Below the pieces are notes generated by a model. The model did no database searches, was not told the DNA's origin, and worked only from the letters and a program-made list of their open reading frames with translations. A program made the position numbers and the translations under genes. This document shows positions 41,686 through 52,545 of a stretch of 64,000 nt of DNA, piece after piece. How positions within the stretch are numbered: the stretch's first letter is position 1; every line of letters begins with the position of its first letter. Source of the DNA: Capnocytophaga leadbetteri (GTDB lineage Bacteria > Bacteroidota > Bacteroidia > Flavobacteriales > Flavobacteriaceae); the NCBI RefSeq assembly GCF_003054025.1, contig NZ_QBKG01000003.1:139142-203141 (forward strand), written 5' to 3'.

Positions 41686-44600
41686 CTAATTAACCAATAT
41701 CCAATCACCTTCCAATAGCGGCATCGCTTGTTTGTATTTCATTTCTTTGCGTTCACCGGTACGGATGTGTTGTATCGTTACCTTTTCATTACGGTTTATT
41801 TTAGGTTGTTCGCGTATGATAGTCTCTACTGCCGAACGCCTTTGCGAAGCTTGTTGTCCTACCTCGCGTGCTTGGGCTGCCATTTCATCGCTGTTGAGCA
41901 CTTCCTCTTTGTTTGTTTGGTAGTGTTCATTACTGCGCTGAGGGGCGTGAGCCTCTTGTACGGCAGGAGCTTGTGTAGGTAGCTCTGCTCTGAAAAGGAA
42001 AGACACTATATCTTTGTTTACCTTATCTATCATTGCTTTGAAGAGTTGGAAAGCCTCAAACTTATAGATAAGTAGCGGGTCTTTCTGTTCGTGTACCGCC
42101 AACTGTACCGATTGTTTAAGCTCATCCATTTGGCGCAAATGCGTTTTCCACTCATCATCAATAATCGCTAAGGTAATATTCTTTTCAAAATCACTAATAA
42201 GTTTCTTACCTCCACTTTCGTATGCTTCTTTTAGGTCTGTTACTATGTTGAGCATCTTCTGACCATCGGTGAAAGGCACTACTATACGCTCATAAGTATT
42301 CGAAGGGTTTTCATATACCTCTCTTATCACAGGGAAAGCTTGTGCAGCACTGCGCTCTGTCTTTTGCTGATAGTGGTCTAACACTTCGCGATAAAGTCTG
42401 AAAGTCAGTTCGTTATTAGTAGCTTTAGCAAATTCAGCTTCTGATATTTGAGTCTTGAGCGAGAAGTATTTTATCAATTCAAACTCAAAATTCTTATAGT
42501 TATTAGTGCTCTTATTGCTTTCTACTATCACCTCGCAGGTGTCGAATATCATATTTGCCAAATCCACTTTTAGGCGTTCTCCCTCAAGGGCGTGGCGGCG
42601 ACGCTTGTATATCACCTCGCGCTGTGCGTTCATCACGTCATCATACTCTAACAGACGCTTACGGATACCGAAGTTATTCTCCTCTACTTTCTTCTGAGCG
42701 GTTTCTATACGTTTGGTCATTATAGAGTGCTCTATCACATCACCTTCTTTGTGTCCGAGTTTGTCCATTAAGCGCGCTATACGCTCTGAACCAAACAGAC
42801 GCATTAGGTTATCTTCTAATGATACGTAGAAAAGCGAACTTCCTGGGTCTCCCTGACGTCCTGAACGACCACGTAACTGACGGTCTACACGACGCGAATC
42901 ATGGCGCTCAGTACCTATGATAGCCAAACCTCCAGCAGCTTTCACTTCCGGACTTAGCTTAATGTCCGTACCACGTCCTGCCATATTGGTAGCGATAGTT
43001 ACTACTCCCGATTGCCCTGCTTCAGCTACAATCTCTGCCTCTTTCTTGTGCAACTTAGCGTTCAATACATTGTGTTTTATCTTGCGCATCGTTAGCATAC
43101 GGCTCAAAAGCTCCGATACCTCTACCGAAGTAGTACCTATAAGTACAGGACGTCCTGCTTCTGATAGTGATACTACTTTGTCAATCACCGCGTTGTACTT
43201 TTCACGCTTAGTTTTGTATATCAGGTCATTGTAGTCTTTACGAGCAATAGGACGGTTGGTAGGTATTTCCATCACATCCAATTTGTATATTTCCCAAAAC
43301 TCTCCCGCCTCGGTAATAGCCGTACCGGTCATACCCGATAACTTGCTATACATACGGAAGTAGTTTTGCAGCGTGATAGTAGCATAGGTTTGCGTAGCGG
43401 CCTCTATCTTCACGTTCTCTTTAGCCTCAATCGCTTGGTGCAATCCGTCAGAATAACGGCGCCCGTCCATTATACGACCTGTTTGCTCATCTACTATCAA
43501 CACTTTATTGTCTATAAGCACGTATTCCACATCTTTTTCAAAGAGTGTATAGGCTTTTAGCAACTGGTTAAGGGTGTGAATGCGTTCACTTTTTACGGTG
43601 AAGTCTTGCAATAGCTTTTCTTTTAGCTTAGCTTCCTCTTCTATCGGCAGATTTTGGCTCTCAATATTAGCAATTTCCACCCCTATATCAGGCAATACGA
43701 AGAAGTTTTTATCACCATCGTAAGAAGCTATATCAGCAAAACCTTTATCAGTAAGCTCTATTTGGTTGTTTTTCTCATCAATCACGAAGTAAAGTTCAGC
43801 ATCTACCTTAGGCATTTCGCGATTGTTATCCTGCATATAGTAGTTTTCGGTCTTCTGTAGCAGTTGTTTTACCCCTTCTTCACTGAGGAATTTTATAAGA
43901 GCTTTGTTCTTTGGCAAGCCGCGATATACGCGCAATAGTTGAAAACCACCCTCTTTAGTATTGCCTTCTGCTATTAGTTTACGAGCATCGGCAAGTACTT
44001 TAGTTAAGTAAGTACGCTGTTTTTCTACCAAATCGGCTACTAAAGGTTTTAATTCGTTAAACTCGTGGCGGTCGCCTTTAGGAGTAGGTCCCGAGATGAT
44101 AAGCGGTGTACGCGCATCGTCTATAAGCACTGAGTCCACCTCATCGACGATTGCGTAGTTATGTGCGCGTTGTACAAGGTCTTCAGAGGTGTGCGCCATA
44201 TTGTCGCGCAGATAGTCAAAACCAAATTCGTTGTTAGTACCATAGGTAATATCAGCGTTATACGCATTGCGACGAGCCTGTGAGTTTGGCTGGTGGTTGT
44301 CTATACAGTCCACTCGCAAGCCGTGAAACTCAAACAGAGGCCCCATCCACGCACTATCTCGGCGTGCCAAATAGTCGTTCACGGTTACTAAGTGCACCCC
44401 GTTACCTGTTAGGGCATTCAGATATACAGGCAGTGTAGCCACAAGGGTCTTACCTTCACCGGTTTGCATCTCAGCTATCTTACCTTGGTGTAGGGCAATA
44501 CCCCCGATAAGTTGCACATCATAGTGCACCATATCCCAAGTAACGTCTTTACCAGCCGCATCCCAATGGTTTTCCCATATTGCCTTATCCCCTTCTATGG

Positions 44601-45042
44601 TCACATAGTCGTGGGTAGCCGATAGCTCGCGGTCACGCGGAGTAGCTGTTACGCTGATAGTCTCGTTAGTAGCAAAACGTCTTGCGGTTTCCTTCATCGT
44701 AGCGAAGGCTTCAGGCAAAATATCGTTTAGCACTTTTTCAGAAGCCTGATAAGCCTCTGCACTGAGTTTATCAATTTCAGTATAAAGGTCTTCTTTCTTG
44801 TCTATATCTTCCGTAGCATTCGCTTGTGTTTGTAGGTCAGCTATTCGCGTGTCAAAAGCAGCCCGAGCCTCTTTTATTTTTTCTTTGAAGGCAATCGTCT
44901 TGCCGCGCAATTCGTCATTGCTAATATGCTCTAACTCTGCTGCATACGCCTTAATCTTTTCAACCAACGGCTGAATAGACTTCAAATCGTTTTTGGCTTT
45001 ATCGCCCACGAATAGCTTAATAAGTGAATTGATAATACTCAT
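41686..45042 (-). CDS. secA: Preprotein translocase ATPase SecA
   Basis: SecA drives unfolded proteins through SecYEG. The 1118-residue protein includes [23 protein letters not shown] (Walker A), [19 protein letters not shown] (DEAD-like box), [18 protein letters not shown] and [14 protein letters not shown]. It is longer than E. coli SecA (901), with an insert after the Walker B region (about 320-470), as is usual in Bacteroidota. The C-terminal Cys-rich zinc motif is absent; it ends [10 protein letters not shown]. It lies alone, with DUF2795 upstream. Confidence 0.97.
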   Translation of the reverse strand: MSIINSLIKLFVGDKAKNDLKSIQPLVEKIKAYAAELEHISNDELRGKTIAFKEKIKEARAAFDTRIADLQTQANATEDIDKKEDLYTEIDKLSAEAYQASEKVLNDILPEAFATMKETARRFATNETISVTATPRDRELSATHDYVTIEGDKAIWENHWDAAGKDVTWDMVHYDVQLIGGIALHQGKIAEMQTGEGKTLVATLPVYLNALTGNGVHLVTVNDYLARRDSAWMGPLFEFHGLRVDCIDNHQPNSQARRNAYNADITYGTNNEFGFDYLRDNMAHTSEDLVQRAHNYAIVDEVDSVLIDDARTPLIISGPTPKGDRHEFNELKPLVADLVEKQRTYLTKVLADARKLIAEGNTKEGGFQLLRVYRGLPKNKALIKFLSEEGVKQLLQKTENYYMQDNNREMPKVDAELYFVIDEKNNQIELTDKGFADIASYDGDKNFFVLPDIGVEIANIESQNLPIEEEAKLKEKLLQDFTVKSERIHTLNQLLKAYTLFEKDVEYVLIDNKVLIVDEQTGRIMDGRRYSDGLHQAIEAKENVKIEAATQTYATITLQNYFRMYSKLSGMTGTAITEAGEFWEIYKLDVMEIPTNRPIARKDYNDLIYKTKREKYNAVIDKVVSLSEAGRPVLIGTTSVEVSELLSRMLTMRKIKHNVLNAKLHKKEAEIVAEAGQSGVVTIATNMAGRGTDIKLSPEVKAAGGLAIIGTERHDSRRVDRQLRGRSGRQGDPGSSLFYVSLEDNLMRLFGSERIARLMDKLGHKEGDVIEHSIMTKRIETAQKKVEENNFGIRKRLLEYDDVMNAQREVIYKRRRHALEGERLKVDLANMIFDTCEVIVESNKSTNNYKNFEFELIKYFSLKTQISEAEFAKATNNELTFRLYREVLDHYQQKTERSAAQAFPVIREVYENPSNTYERIVVPFTDGQKMLNIVTDLKEAYESGGKKLISDFEKNITLAIIDDEWKTHLRQMDELKQSVQLAVHEQKDPLLIYKFEAFQLFKAMIDKVNKDIVSFLFRAELPTQAPAVQEAHAPQRSNEHYQTNKEEVLNSDEMAAQAREVGQQASQRRSAVETIIREQPKINRNEKVTIQHIRTGERKEMKYKQAMPLLEGDWILVN

Positions 45043-45153
45043 TTATAATGGTCAATTATTAAATTATTAATATTTATTTTTCGTCTCTTGTTTTTAGTCA
45101 ATAAATATACCAAACTGACAGTTCCTGCCAAATTGTCATATCAACAAATCAAA

Positions 45154-45177
45154 AAAAAGTCTCTGTTGAGACTTTTT
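45154..45177. terminator. Terminator of the DUF2795 gene
   Basis: Arms 45154-45163 and 45168-45177 (AAAAAGTCTC and GAGACTTTTT) pair perfectly with a 4-base loop, directly beside the gene's stop codon on the minus strand. Confidence 0.85.
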
Positions 45178-45399
45178 CTAATACTCATCTTCATTCCAAA
45201 GATAGTCCTCTTCTGACGGATAATCAGGCCAGATTTCATCAATAGATTCATACATATCTCCTTCGTCTTCAATTTCCTGAAGGTTTTCTACCACCTCCAT
45301 AGGAGCACCTGTACGAATGGCATAATCAATAAGCTCATCTTTAGTAGCAGGCCACGGTGCATCACTTAAATAAGATGCAAGTTCTAATGTCCAATACAT
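45178..45399 (-). CDS. DUF2795 domain-containing protein
   Basis: The 73-residue acidic protein matches the small DUF2795 family: MYWTLELASYLSDAPWPATK, then ELIDYAIRTGAP and VVENLQEIEDEG, ending in an aromatic/acidic tail (IWPDYPSEEDYLWNEDEY). The family is highly conserved in flavobacteria and its function is unknown. It is monocistronic, with a -7 box at 45422 and a terminator touching its stop codon. Confidence 0.85.
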   Translation of the reverse strand: MYWTLELASYLSDAPWPATKDELIDYAIRTGAPMEVVENLQEIEDEGDMYESIDEIWPDYPSEEDYLWNEDEY

Positions 45400-45421
45400 A
45401 ATTATAGGTATTATAATTTTT

Positions 45422-45430
45422 GCAAAAGTA
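45422..45430 (-). promoter_or_regulatory. -7 promoter element of the DUF2795 gene
   Basis: TACTTTTGC on the minus strand, 23 bases upstream of the ATG at 45399. Confidence 0.65.
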
Positions 45431-45501
45431 ATACTTTTTATTTATTATACAAAATAATTTGCCAATTTGCCCCAGCGTGTATAGCCTTTCTTCATTTTGT
45501 G

Positions 45502-45924
45502 CTACTCACAAAATATCAGAGCAGGTTCTTTCAGATATACATTTAGCACTACCGAATCTTTCTCTTTCATCTTTATATTATTTATATACACACCTTTATA
45601 CCCTGAAAAAGTAGTGACTTGCACATCGTATTTTCTATTAGGAAGAAGATAAAAATTTTCTTTATAATTTGAAATAATAGGCAGTCCATTAATATGTAAA
45701 TACAAATTACTAGTTGACAAAGAGCCGTCTCCTTCAAAAATTTTAATATTTAAAATACTTTTAACCGACGCCCTTTTACTTTTATAATAAGACAATGAGT
45801 AATCATCGCCTTTCTTGCCAATTTTCTCTTGATAAGGATCTATTTGCCTTTTCATAGAATTGCAACTACTAAGAAATATTAGAAGACTAATTACAAAGAT
45901 TGTTAGGATTTGCTTCACGTTCAT
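45502..45924 (-). CDS. Putative lipoprotein of unknown function
   Basis: The 140-residue protein begins with a lipoprotein signal (MNVKQILTIFVISLLIFLSSC, lipobox LSSC with C21). The mature part is small and strand-rich and resembles a PEGA-like or Ig-like surface domain (LYLHINGLPIISNYKENFYL, KYDVQVTTFSGYKGVYI, DSVVLNVYLKEP). No specific family is recognised. It is separated from the upstream adaptor gene by an octamer repeat, and a TATATTTG box (45930-45937) almost touches its ATG. It may have its own promoter or read through from the adaptor gene. Confidence 0.65.
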   Translation of the reverse strand: MNVKQILTIFVISLLIFLSSCNSMKRQIDPYQEKIGKKGDDYSLSYYKSKRASVKSILNIKIFEGDGSLSTSNLYLHINGLPIISNYKENFYLLPNRKYDVQVTTFSGYKGVYINNIKMKEKDSVVLNVYLKEPALIFCE

Positions 45925-45926
45925 AT

Positions 45927-45962
45927 TGCCAAATATACTAATTTGCTAATTTGCTAATTTAC
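45927..45962. repeat. Octamer array overlapping the 3' end of the efflux adaptor gene
   Basis: Units of the GCTAATTT type fill the gap between the lipoprotein and adaptor genes and extend into the adaptor's last codons, so its C-terminal KLAN and its stop codon are written by repeat units. Confidence 0.65.
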
Positions 45963-47190
45963 TAACTTTCTCATTATTCTTAAGAGTCTTAGATATCACA
46001 TTATAAGGCCCTGTGATAATCTCTTCATCTTTAGCTACGCCCGAAAGAATTTCTATATTCAGATTATCCTGAATACCAGTAGTCACTGCTCTAAGCTCTG
46101 CCTTGCCATCTTTGTACACAAATACCGCCTCTTGTCGCTTATCAGCCTCTTCTTTAGGTGTCTTCTCGTCTATTTCCGACTTCTTTTTCACTATAATGGC
46201 ACTAATAGGCACCACTACTATATCTTTTTTCGTTTGGGTAAGAATATCAACTGTAGCTGTCATCCCTGGGCGGAAAGGAGAATACCCTTCTTTTTTATCT
46301 TTCACAAGGTCAGTATACGAACTTTCTTCTATATGTATTTTCACTTTGAAGTTCGTTACTTGGTCAGCACTTGCGGTTGCATTAGCGGTGTTAGCTATGT
46401 TGGTCACGGTACCTTTAAAAGTGCGTTTAGGATAAGCATCAACTTCTACATTCACCTCTGCCCCATTGTTCACTTTCACTATATCGTTTTCATTCACATC
46501 TACTTCTACTTCCATACTGCCGAGGTTAGCCACGCGCATAATCTCTGTACCGGTCATTTGTATCGTACCCACCACGCGCTCGCCCAACTCTACGCTAAGC
46601 TTAGAGATAGTACCATCAGAGGGCGAATATATCTGTGTTTTCTTTAGGTTATCTTGCGCTTCTGATACGCTTGCCATTGCACTCTGCACATTATAGCGCG
46701 CCGACTCACGGGCTGCTTTAGCCATCTCGTAAGCCGAAACTATCTTATCCCATTCAGCCTTCGAAATCACCCCTTTGTCAAAAAGCAACTTATTGCGCTT
46801 GTAGTTCTCTTCAGCCTCTTTATAGCTTGCTTCTGATTGTTGTTGCGAAGCGCGTACCGTTTCAAGGCTTGCCAACACCCTATTGAGTCCTGACTGGTAA
46901 ATATCAGGATTAATACGCACTAATAGGTCGCCCTTTTTCACCATTTGTCCCTCTTTTATAGGCAGTTCTATAATTTCACCCGATACCTCCGACGACAGTT
47001 TAATTTCCAACTCTGGTTGTATTTTACCAGTAGCCGATACTTTTTGCGTAAGGGTAGCCGCAGTAACCTTTTGAGTTTCAACTGATACCAATTCTTGGTC
47101 ATCGCCAAACCATCCTGCTTTTTTACCAGCGATAAGCACGATGATAAACAGCAGTAGTGCTAAAATGATAATAATAGTCTTTCTTTTCAT
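45946..47190 (-). CDS. Efflux periplasmic adaptor (MacA/HlyD family)
   Basis: This is a 414-residue membrane-fusion protein linking an inner-membrane pump to an outer-membrane channel. It has an N-terminal membrane anchor (IIIILALLLFIIVLIAGKK), a first lipoyl half (GQMVKKGDLLVRINP), a coiled-coil hairpin (about 100-190, rich in Gln, Glu and Ala), a second lipoyl half (QIYSPSDGTISKLSVELGE) and a beta-barrel region. Such genes usually come with an ABC or RND pump and a TolC homologue, but none is here, so this is an orphan. Its last codons are made by an octamer repeat. Confidence 0.88.
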   Translation of the reverse strand: MKRKTIIIILALLLFIIVLIAGKKAGWFGDDQELVSVETQKVTAATLTQKVSATGKIQPELEIKLSSEVSGEIIELPIKEGQMVKKGDLLVRINPDIYQSGLNRVLASLETVRASQQQSEASYKEAEENYKRNKLLFDKGVISKAEWDKIVSAYEMAKAARESARYNVQSAMASVSEAQDNLKKTQIYSPSDGTISKLSVELGERVVGTIQMTGTEIMRVANLGSMEVEVDVNENDIVKVNNGAEVNVEVDAYPKRTFKGTVTNIANTANATASADQVTNFKVKIHIEESSYTDLVKDKKEGYSPFRPGMTATVDILTQTKKDIVVVPISAIIVKKKSEIDEKTPKEEADKRQEAVFVYKDGKAELRAVTTGIQDNLNIEILSGVAKDEEIITGPYNVISKTLKNNEKVSKLAN

Positions 47191-47212
47191 AATACATAAT
47201 CCGTTTTATGCA

Positions 47213-47221
47213 GCAAAGATA
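47213..47221 (-). promoter_or_regulatory. -7 promoter element of the efflux adaptor gene
   Basis: TATCTTTGC on the minus strand, 23 bases upstream of the ATG at 47190. Confidence 0.6.
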
Positions 47222-47268
47222 AAAAATAACAAGCAATTATTAACAATGATTTATTATTTTTTTTGTAT

Positions 47269-47637
47269 TTATTCCGCAAAATAAGGCTTTACTTGATGCT
47301 GAGTAAAATAATCTGCTATCATTCCTATATCCGAAAGCTCCACATAATGAAGCATTTTTGTTTTTCTCAGCTCACTCCAAAGACGGTGATTTTCTTTTAA
47401 TCCTTTATCAGGCTCTTCACCTATAAGATAATACACTCCTTTACTTTTCTGATAGTCATCTATCACTTTTGAAAGAGATATAAAGCTATTGATATTATTA
47501 CCTATATGCTGGATACTACGGTGCAGGTTCAGTATATTCCCAGCTGTTGGCACTTCATTTTTACCTATAAAGCTAACTTTAGTAGCAATAAGAAGATTTT
47601 CTAAATCAGCACTCGTTATTTCTCTCTCTATATTCAC
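47269..47637 (-). CDS. Probable C-terminal part of a HipA-like kinase, separated by frameshifts
   Basis: Read alone this is a 122-residue ORF with a GTG start (MNIEREITSADLENLLIATK), no promoter and no recognised family. The upstream kinase ORF ends 102 bases earlier, and the gap is open in a third frame that reads like protein (FFDSGKQLQEHILF, ELIGLKGLSDYFFIK). Removing one T from the TTTTT run near 47749 and one A from the AAAAA run near 47655 joins all three parts into one protein of roughly 360 residues. I therefore read this as the tail of a broken or programmed-frameshift gene. A separate small gene is the alternative. Confidence 0.5.
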   Translation of the reverse strand: MNIEREITSADLENLLIATKVSFIGKNEVPTAGNILNLHRSIQHIGNNINSFISLSKVIDDYQKSKGVYYLIGEEPDKGLKENHRLWSELRKTKMLHYVELSDIGMIADYFTQHQVKPYFAE

Positions 47638-47738
47638 CCTTTCTGCTACTTTTTATAAAAAAATAATCTGAAAGACCTTTTAAGCCTATAAGTTCATTAT
47701 TCATAAACAATATATGCTCTTGCAATTGTTTTCCTGAA

Positions 47739-48377
47739 TCAAAGAACAAAAAGTTGTCTTTTATTGAAAAGTGTTGCTAAATCAGATTTTAACACACTAT
47801 CATTTTCTGTGATCTCAACAATTCCCTGAGTATACGCCATCGAAGAGTTAAAAATATCTGTATTATCAATAATGTATAAAAGCATATAACCTCCTTTTAC
47901 TGATTGCAATAAAAGATTATAATTTCCCGCGTTCCTATCTTCATTAGCTAACCATATATCAAAGAGAGCTATTTTTAGAAAGTCTTCTTTGTTCTTTATT
48001 CTTCGTATAATATTTTTATCTACAAATACCGACTGGTTAACATCTAAAGCATTATTTAAAAAGCGAGAGCCAAAACACTCTCTTTCAAAAAATCTGCGTT
48101 CTAAACCTTTTTTATCACCAAAAGGCACTATATGTCTGTCATAATCAATCTCTACTAAGGCACATTCAGGGATATTTATATGCCATAATTTAGCAAATTC
48201 TGAAGCTAACAACTCATTGAAAAGTTTATTCAAATCATTATACTTACACACCCATTGATTGAGGTCGTCCCCCATTACCAATATAGGGCTACTTCCTCTG
48301 GTATCATACTTTTCTATGATTGGTTGTATACTTCTTATTTGTTTCAAAAGATTGTTTTTTGTGGTTTGACACTGCAA
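47739..48377 (-). CDS. HipA-like kinase, N-terminal part (frameshifted)
   Basis: The ORF (212 residues) has the HipA-like kinase fold: a lysine strand (QWVCKYND), helix ELLASEFAKLWHINIPECALVEI, catalytic-loop-like FDIWLANEDRNAGNYNLLL and the metal-site-like YIIDNTDIF. Such kinases act as toxins or in phage-related systems by phosphorylating proteins. The TTG at 48377 lies inside the -7 promoter box, so the true start is probably the TTG at about 48347 (MKQIRSIQPIIEKYD). The frame ends early at TGA, and the rest of the protein continues in other frames downstream. The gene lies where rpoC would be expected. Confidence 0.65.
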   Translation of the reverse strand: MQCQTTKNNLLKQIRSIQPIIEKYDTRGSSPILVMGDDLNQWVCKYNDLNKLFNELLASEFAKLWHINIPECALVEIDYDRHIVPFGDKKGLERRFFERECFGSRFLNNALDVNQSVFVDKNIIRRIKNKEDFLKIALFDIWLANEDRNAGNYNLLLQSVKGGYMLLYIIDNTDIFNSSMAYTQGIVEITENDSVLKSDLATLFNKRQLFVL

Positions 48378-48405
48378 AGTTAAAAACTTTTTATCTATCT
48401 AACAA
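48375..48405 (-). promoter_or_regulatory. Promoter of the HipA-like kinase gene
   Basis: On the minus strand, TTG (48403-48405), a 20-base spacer and TAACTTTG (48375-48382) followed by C match the consensus. The box contains the first possible start codon, which excludes that start. Confidence 0.6.
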
Positions 48406-48419
48406 ACTTTAATCATCTA

Positions 48420-48597
48420 TATAACCTAACGTCTATTCCACCATCAAGGAATGAGCGAAGGATTAGCGAAGGACGAGCGAAGGAAAGTCGGCGAGCTGGC
48501 GCAGCCGAGTATGTGACAAAGAATTAGCAAAGGATAATCGGCGTTTCTCTCTCAGTCGAGTATGTAACGAAGGATAAAGGTATAATAAACCAAAAAA
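48420..48597. repeat. Spacer with 11-mer repeats downstream of rpoB
   Basis: Three 11-base units of the GCGAAGGATTA type lie at 48455-48487, with degenerate copies (for example GCAAAGGATAA) to about 48565. This spacer stands at the point where rpoC would normally follow rpoB. No gene is seen. Confidence 0.7.
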
Positions 48598-48632
48598 AAT
48601 CCGAACTACTGAATATCTCAATAGTTCGGAAT
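48598..48632 (-). terminator. Terminator of rpoB
   Basis: AATCCGAACTA (48598-48608) and TAGTTCGGAATT (48622-48632) form a hairpin with a 13-base loop, followed on the minus strand by a T-rich run. It lies 33 bases after the rpoB stop, so rpoB transcription ends here without rpoC. Confidence 0.8.
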
Positions 48633-48664
48633 TTTATCAACCATTAATTTTTAACAATTAATTC

Positions 48665-51600
48665 TTATTCTTCTAATCTTATATCTAATCCGAGACCTTT
48701 TAGCTCGTGCATCAATACGTTGAAAGACTCTGGCAATCCTGGTTCAGGCATTGTTTCACCTTTCACTATTGCCTCATAAGTCTTTGCACGACCTATTACG
48801 TCATCCGATTTTACAGTCAAGATTTCGCGTAGGGTACTCGAAGCACCATATGCCTCTAATGCCCATACCTCCATCTCTCCGAAACGTTGTCCACCGAATT
48901 GTGCTTTACCACCTAATGGCTGTTGGGTGATGAGTGAGTACGGACCGATAGAACGCGCGTGCATCTTATCGTCAATCATATGTCCGAGCTTAATCATATA
49001 AATCACCCCTACGGTAGCTTTTTGGTCAAAACGTTCACCAGTACCACCATCGTATAGGTAAGTGTGTCCAAAGCGTGGTACGCCTGCCTCATCAGTCAAC
49101 TCATTGATTTGCTCTAACGAAGCCCCGTCAAAGATAGGAGTGGCAAACTTCTTACCGAGTTTTTGTCCTGCCCAGCCGAGTACGGTTTCGTATATCTGAC
49201 CGATGTTCATACGCGAAGGCACCCCAAGAGGGTTCAACACTATGTCTACCGGAGTACCGTCTTCTAAGAATGGCATATCCTCATCGCGAACAATACGCGC
49301 TACGATACCCTTATTACCGTGGCGACCTGCCATCTTATCTCCCACTTTCAGCTTACGTTTCTTAGCGATGTATATCTTAGCCAATTTAAGGATACCTGCT
49401 GGCAACTCGTCTCCCACCGAAATGGTGAACTTGTCGCGGCGCAACATACCTTGCAAGTCGTTTTCGCGAATGCGGTAGTTGTGCAATAGGTCGTCTATTA
49501 AACTGTTGATGTGCTTATCATCTGTCCAGCCTGATGAGGTAAGGTGAGTGTAGTCTTCAATAGCCTCAAGCACTTTTTTGGTATATTTCTTACCTTTAGG
49601 TACAATTTCTTCGCCCAAATCATTCACTACTCCTTCTGAAGTCTTTTCGTTTACTAACGAGAAGATTTTGTCGAGCAATTTACCTCTAAGAGCTTCAAAT
49701 TTAGCTTGGTAATCAGCCTCTAAAGTAGCGATATCTTCTTTGTCTTTATTGCGTTTACGTTTGTCTTTTACCGCACGCGAGAAGAGTTTCTTATCGATTA
49801 CTACCCCATAGAGCGATGGAGAAGCTTTTAGCGAAGCATCTTTCACATCACCAGCCTTATCACCAAAGATAGCGCGTAGCAGTTTTTCTTCAGGGGTTGG
49901 GTCAGATTCTCCTTTTGGTGTGATTTTACCTATTAATATATCACCTGGGCGTACTTCAGCCCCGATGCGTATCATACCATTTTCGTCCAAATCTTTAGTA
50001 GCATCTTCTGATACGTTCGGAATGTCGTTGGTAAGCTCTTCAGCCCCTAACTTAGTATCGCGCACTTCCAATACATACTCGTCTATGTGAATAGAGGTGA
50101 ATATATCATCGCGTACAGCACGTTCCGAAATTACAATCGCATCCTCGAAGTTATACCCTTTCCAAGGCATAAACGCTACTTTCATATTGCGTCCTAGAGC
50201 CAATTCACCGTTTTCGGTAGCATAACCTTCGCAGAGTACTTGTCCTTTTTTCACACGTTCACCTTTGTGTACGATAGGTTTTAGGTTGATACAAGTACCT
50301 TGGTTCGTTTTTCTAAATTTGATAAGGTTATACACCGTTTCATCAGGGTCAAAACTTACTAATTTTTGCTCGTCTGTACGGTCGTAAGTAATGATGATTT
50401 TTTCAGCATCTACATAATCTACTGTACCATCGCCTTCAGCATTCATCAGTACGCGAGCATCAGAAGCCACACGGCGTTCCAAACCAGTACCCACGATAGG
50501 TGCTTCAGGTTTCAATAATGGCACCGCTTGGCGCATCATATTCGAACCCATCAGCGCACGGTTCGCATCATCGTGCTCAAGGAACGGAATCAAAGAAGCT
50601 GAAATAGAAGCAATCTGGTTAGGCGCCACGTCTATATATTGTACCTCATTAGGTTCAATTACAGGGAAGTCCCCGTCTTCTTTTACTACCACTTTCTCCT
50701 CAGTGATGTTGCCATCAGCGTCTAAAGCGATATTTGCCATACCAATCTTAAGTCCTTCTTCATCTTCAGCAGTAAGGTAGGTCATATCTTTAAGATCTAC
50801 ATTACCATTGCTCACTTTGTGATAAGGCGTTTCGATAAAGCCCATACCATTTACTTTAGAGAACACCGCTAATGACGAAATAAGCCCGATGTTCGGCCCC
50901 TCAGGGGTTTCAATAGGACACAAACGACCGTAGTGGGTATAGTGTACGTCTCGCACCTCAAAGCCCGCACGCTCACGCGATAGACCTCCAGGGCCTAAGG
51001 CAGACAAACGGCGTTTGTGGGTAATCTCAGCCAATGGGTTAGTTTGATCCATAAACTGAGAAAGCTGGTTCGTACCAAAGAATGAGTTGATAACTGACGA
51101 AAGTGTCTTAGCGTTAATCAAGTCGATAGGCGTAAAGACCTCGTTATCGCGTACGTTCATACGCTCGCGGATAGTGCGTGCCATACGCGAAAGTCCTACA
51201 CCAAATTGTGCTGCCAACTGCTCGCCTACCGTACGTACACGGCGGTTAGAAAGGTGGTCGATATCATCTACTTCAGCCTTAGAGTTGATAAGCTCGATAA
51301 GGTATTTTACGATAGTGATGATATCCTCTTTGGTAAGCACTTGCTTTTCCATAGGGGTATCAAGCCCTAATTTTTTATTGATACGATAACGCCCTACATC
51401 GCCCAAGTTATAACGTTGGTCTGAGAAGAACAGCTTATCAATGATACCGCGTGCCGTTTCTTCATCAGGTGGTTCAGCGTTACGCAGCTGTCGGTAGATG
51501 TGCTCTACCGCTTCTTTTTCAGAGTTGGTAGGGTCTTTTTGTAGGGTATTATGTATGATAGTATAATCGGTAGCCTGACTATCTTCTTTGTGTAGCAAGA

Positions 51601-52474
51601 TAGTTTTTACATCGGCATCGAGTATTTCTTGAATATTGTCTTCATCAAGCACCGTATCACGGTCGAGGATAATCTCATTACGCTCAATTGATACTACCTC
51701 TCCTGTATCTTCGTCTACGAAGTCTTCGTGCCAAGTGTTAAGTACACGAGCTGCTAAACGTCTGCCAATGTACTTTTTAAGCCCTGTTTTAGAAACTTTT
51801 ATCTCTTCAGCAAGGTCAAAAATCTCTAATATATCTTTATCGCGTTCAAAACCGATAGCGCGGAAAAGAGTAGTTACAGGCAATTTCTTTTTACGGTCGA
51901 TATAGGCGTACATCACGTTATTGATGTCGGTAGCAAATTCTATCCACGAACCTTTGAAAGGGATAATACGGGCAGAGTACAATTTAGTACCATTAGCGTG
52001 AAATGACTGGCCAAAGAAAACCCCTGGAGAGCGGTGCAATTGCGAAACTACCACGCGTTCGGCACCGTTGATAACGAATGTACCGCTAGTAGTCATATAA
52101 GGCACCGTACCCAAGTAAACGTCTTGTACGATAGTTTCGAAGTCTTCGTGTTCGGGGTCAGTGCAATAGAGCTTCAACCGAGCTTTTAGAGGGACGCTAT
52201 AAGTAAGGCCACGCTCAATACACTCTTCAATAGAGTATCTTGGGGGGTCTACGAAATAGTCGAGAAATTCCAGTACGAACTGGTTACGAGTATCGGTTAT
52301 AGGAAAGTTTTCTTTAAAAGTCTGATACAATCCTTCGTGCACTCGGTCTTCCGACTTAGTTTCCATCTGAAAGAACTCTTGAAACGATTTGATTTGAATA
52401 TCCAAAAAGTCAGGATATTCAGGGGTGTGTTTCACGGAAGCAAAATTCACTCTTGCGGTTTGATTCGTAAGCAT
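48665..52474 (-). CDS. rpoB: DNA-directed RNA polymerase subunit beta
   Basis: The beta subunit forms half of the RNA polymerase catalytic cleft and binds rifampicin. At 1269 residues it is full length: the N-terminal region ([12 protein letters not shown]), the rifampicin region ([30 protein letters not shown]), the catalytic segment [12 protein letters not shown], and the C-terminal signature [14 protein letters not shown]. Unusually, rplL is not its direct upstream neighbour and rpoC does not follow. A terminator and an unrelated kinase gene follow instead. Between its ATG and the next gene lies a 64-base spacer with heptamer repeats and no clear promoter box. Confidence 0.98.
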   Translation of the reverse strand: MLTNQTARVNFASVKHTPEYPDFLDIQIKSFQEFFQMETKSEDRVHEGLYQTFKENFPITDTRNQFVLEFLDYFVDPPRYSIEECIERGLTYSVPLKARLKLYCTDPEHEDFETIVQDVYLGTVPYMTTSGTFVINGAERVVVSQLHRSPGVFFGQSFHANGTKLYSARIIPFKGSWIEFATDINNVMYAYIDRKKKLPVTTLFRAIGFERDKDILEIFDLAEEIKVSKTGLKKYIGRRLAARVLNTWHEDFVDEDTGEVVSIERNEIILDRDTVLDEDNIQEILDADVKTILLHKEDSQATDYTIIHNTLQKDPTNSEKEAVEHIYRQLRNAEPPDEETARGIIDKLFFSDQRYNLGDVGRYRINKKLGLDTPMEKQVLTKEDIITIVKYLIELINSKAEVDDIDHLSNRRVRTVGEQLAAQFGVGLSRMARTIRERMNVRDNEVFTPIDLINAKTLSSVINSFFGTNQLSQFMDQTNPLAEITHKRRLSALGPGGLSRERAGFEVRDVHYTHYGRLCPIETPEGPNIGLISSLAVFSKVNGMGFIETPYHKVSNGNVDLKDMTYLTAEDEEGLKIGMANIALDADGNITEEKVVVKEDGDFPVIEPNEVQYIDVAPNQIASISASLIPFLEHDDANRALMGSNMMRQAVPLLKPEAPIVGTGLERRVASDARVLMNAEGDGTVDYVDAEKIIITYDRTDEQKLVSFDPDETVYNLIKFRKTNQGTCINLKPIVHKGERVKKGQVLCEGYATENGELALGRNMKVAFMPWKGYNFEDAIVISERAVRDDIFTSIHIDEYVLEVRDTKLGAEELTNDIPNVSEDATKDLDENGMIRIGAEVRPGDILIGKITPKGESDPTPEEKLLRAIFGDKAGDVKDASLKASPSLYGVVIDKKLFSRAVKDKRKRNKDKEDIATLEADYQAKFEALRGKLLDKIFSLVNEKTSEGVVNDLGEEIVPKGKKYTKKVLEAIEDYTHLTSSGWTDDKHINSLIDDLLHNYRIRENDLQGMLRRDKFTISVGDELPAGILKLAKIYIAKKRKLKVGDKMAGRHGNKGIVARIVRDEDMPFLEDGTPVDIVLNPLGVPSRMNIGQIYETVLGWAGQKLGKKFATPIFDGASLEQINELTDEAGVPRFGHTYLYDGGTGERFDQKATVGVIYMIKLGHMIDDKMHARSIGPYSLITQQPLGGKAQFGGQRFGEMEVWALEAYGASSTLREILTVKSDDVIGRAKTYEAIVKGETMPEPGLPESFNVLMHELKGLGLDIRLEE

Positions 52475-52498
52475 TTTCTTTACTTTAAATTATTATTT

Positions 52499-52545
52499 AG
52501 TGCGTTAGTAGTAAGTCGTTATCATTAATTGTTAGTCGTTATCCT
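52499..52545. repeat. Heptamer repeats upstream of rpoB
   Basis: Degenerate units of the TTAGTCG/GTTAGTA type fill the gap between the unknown gene at 52539 and rpoB and overlap the 3' end of that gene. They belong to the family seen at 10564 and 30871. Confidence 0.55.

Noticed and set aside
48470-48560. Possible RNA gene in the rpoB-kinase spacer because of GC-richer sequence
   Set aside because: The GC-rich parts are the 11-mer repeat and its decayed copies. There is no tRNA or other structured RNA fold by eye.
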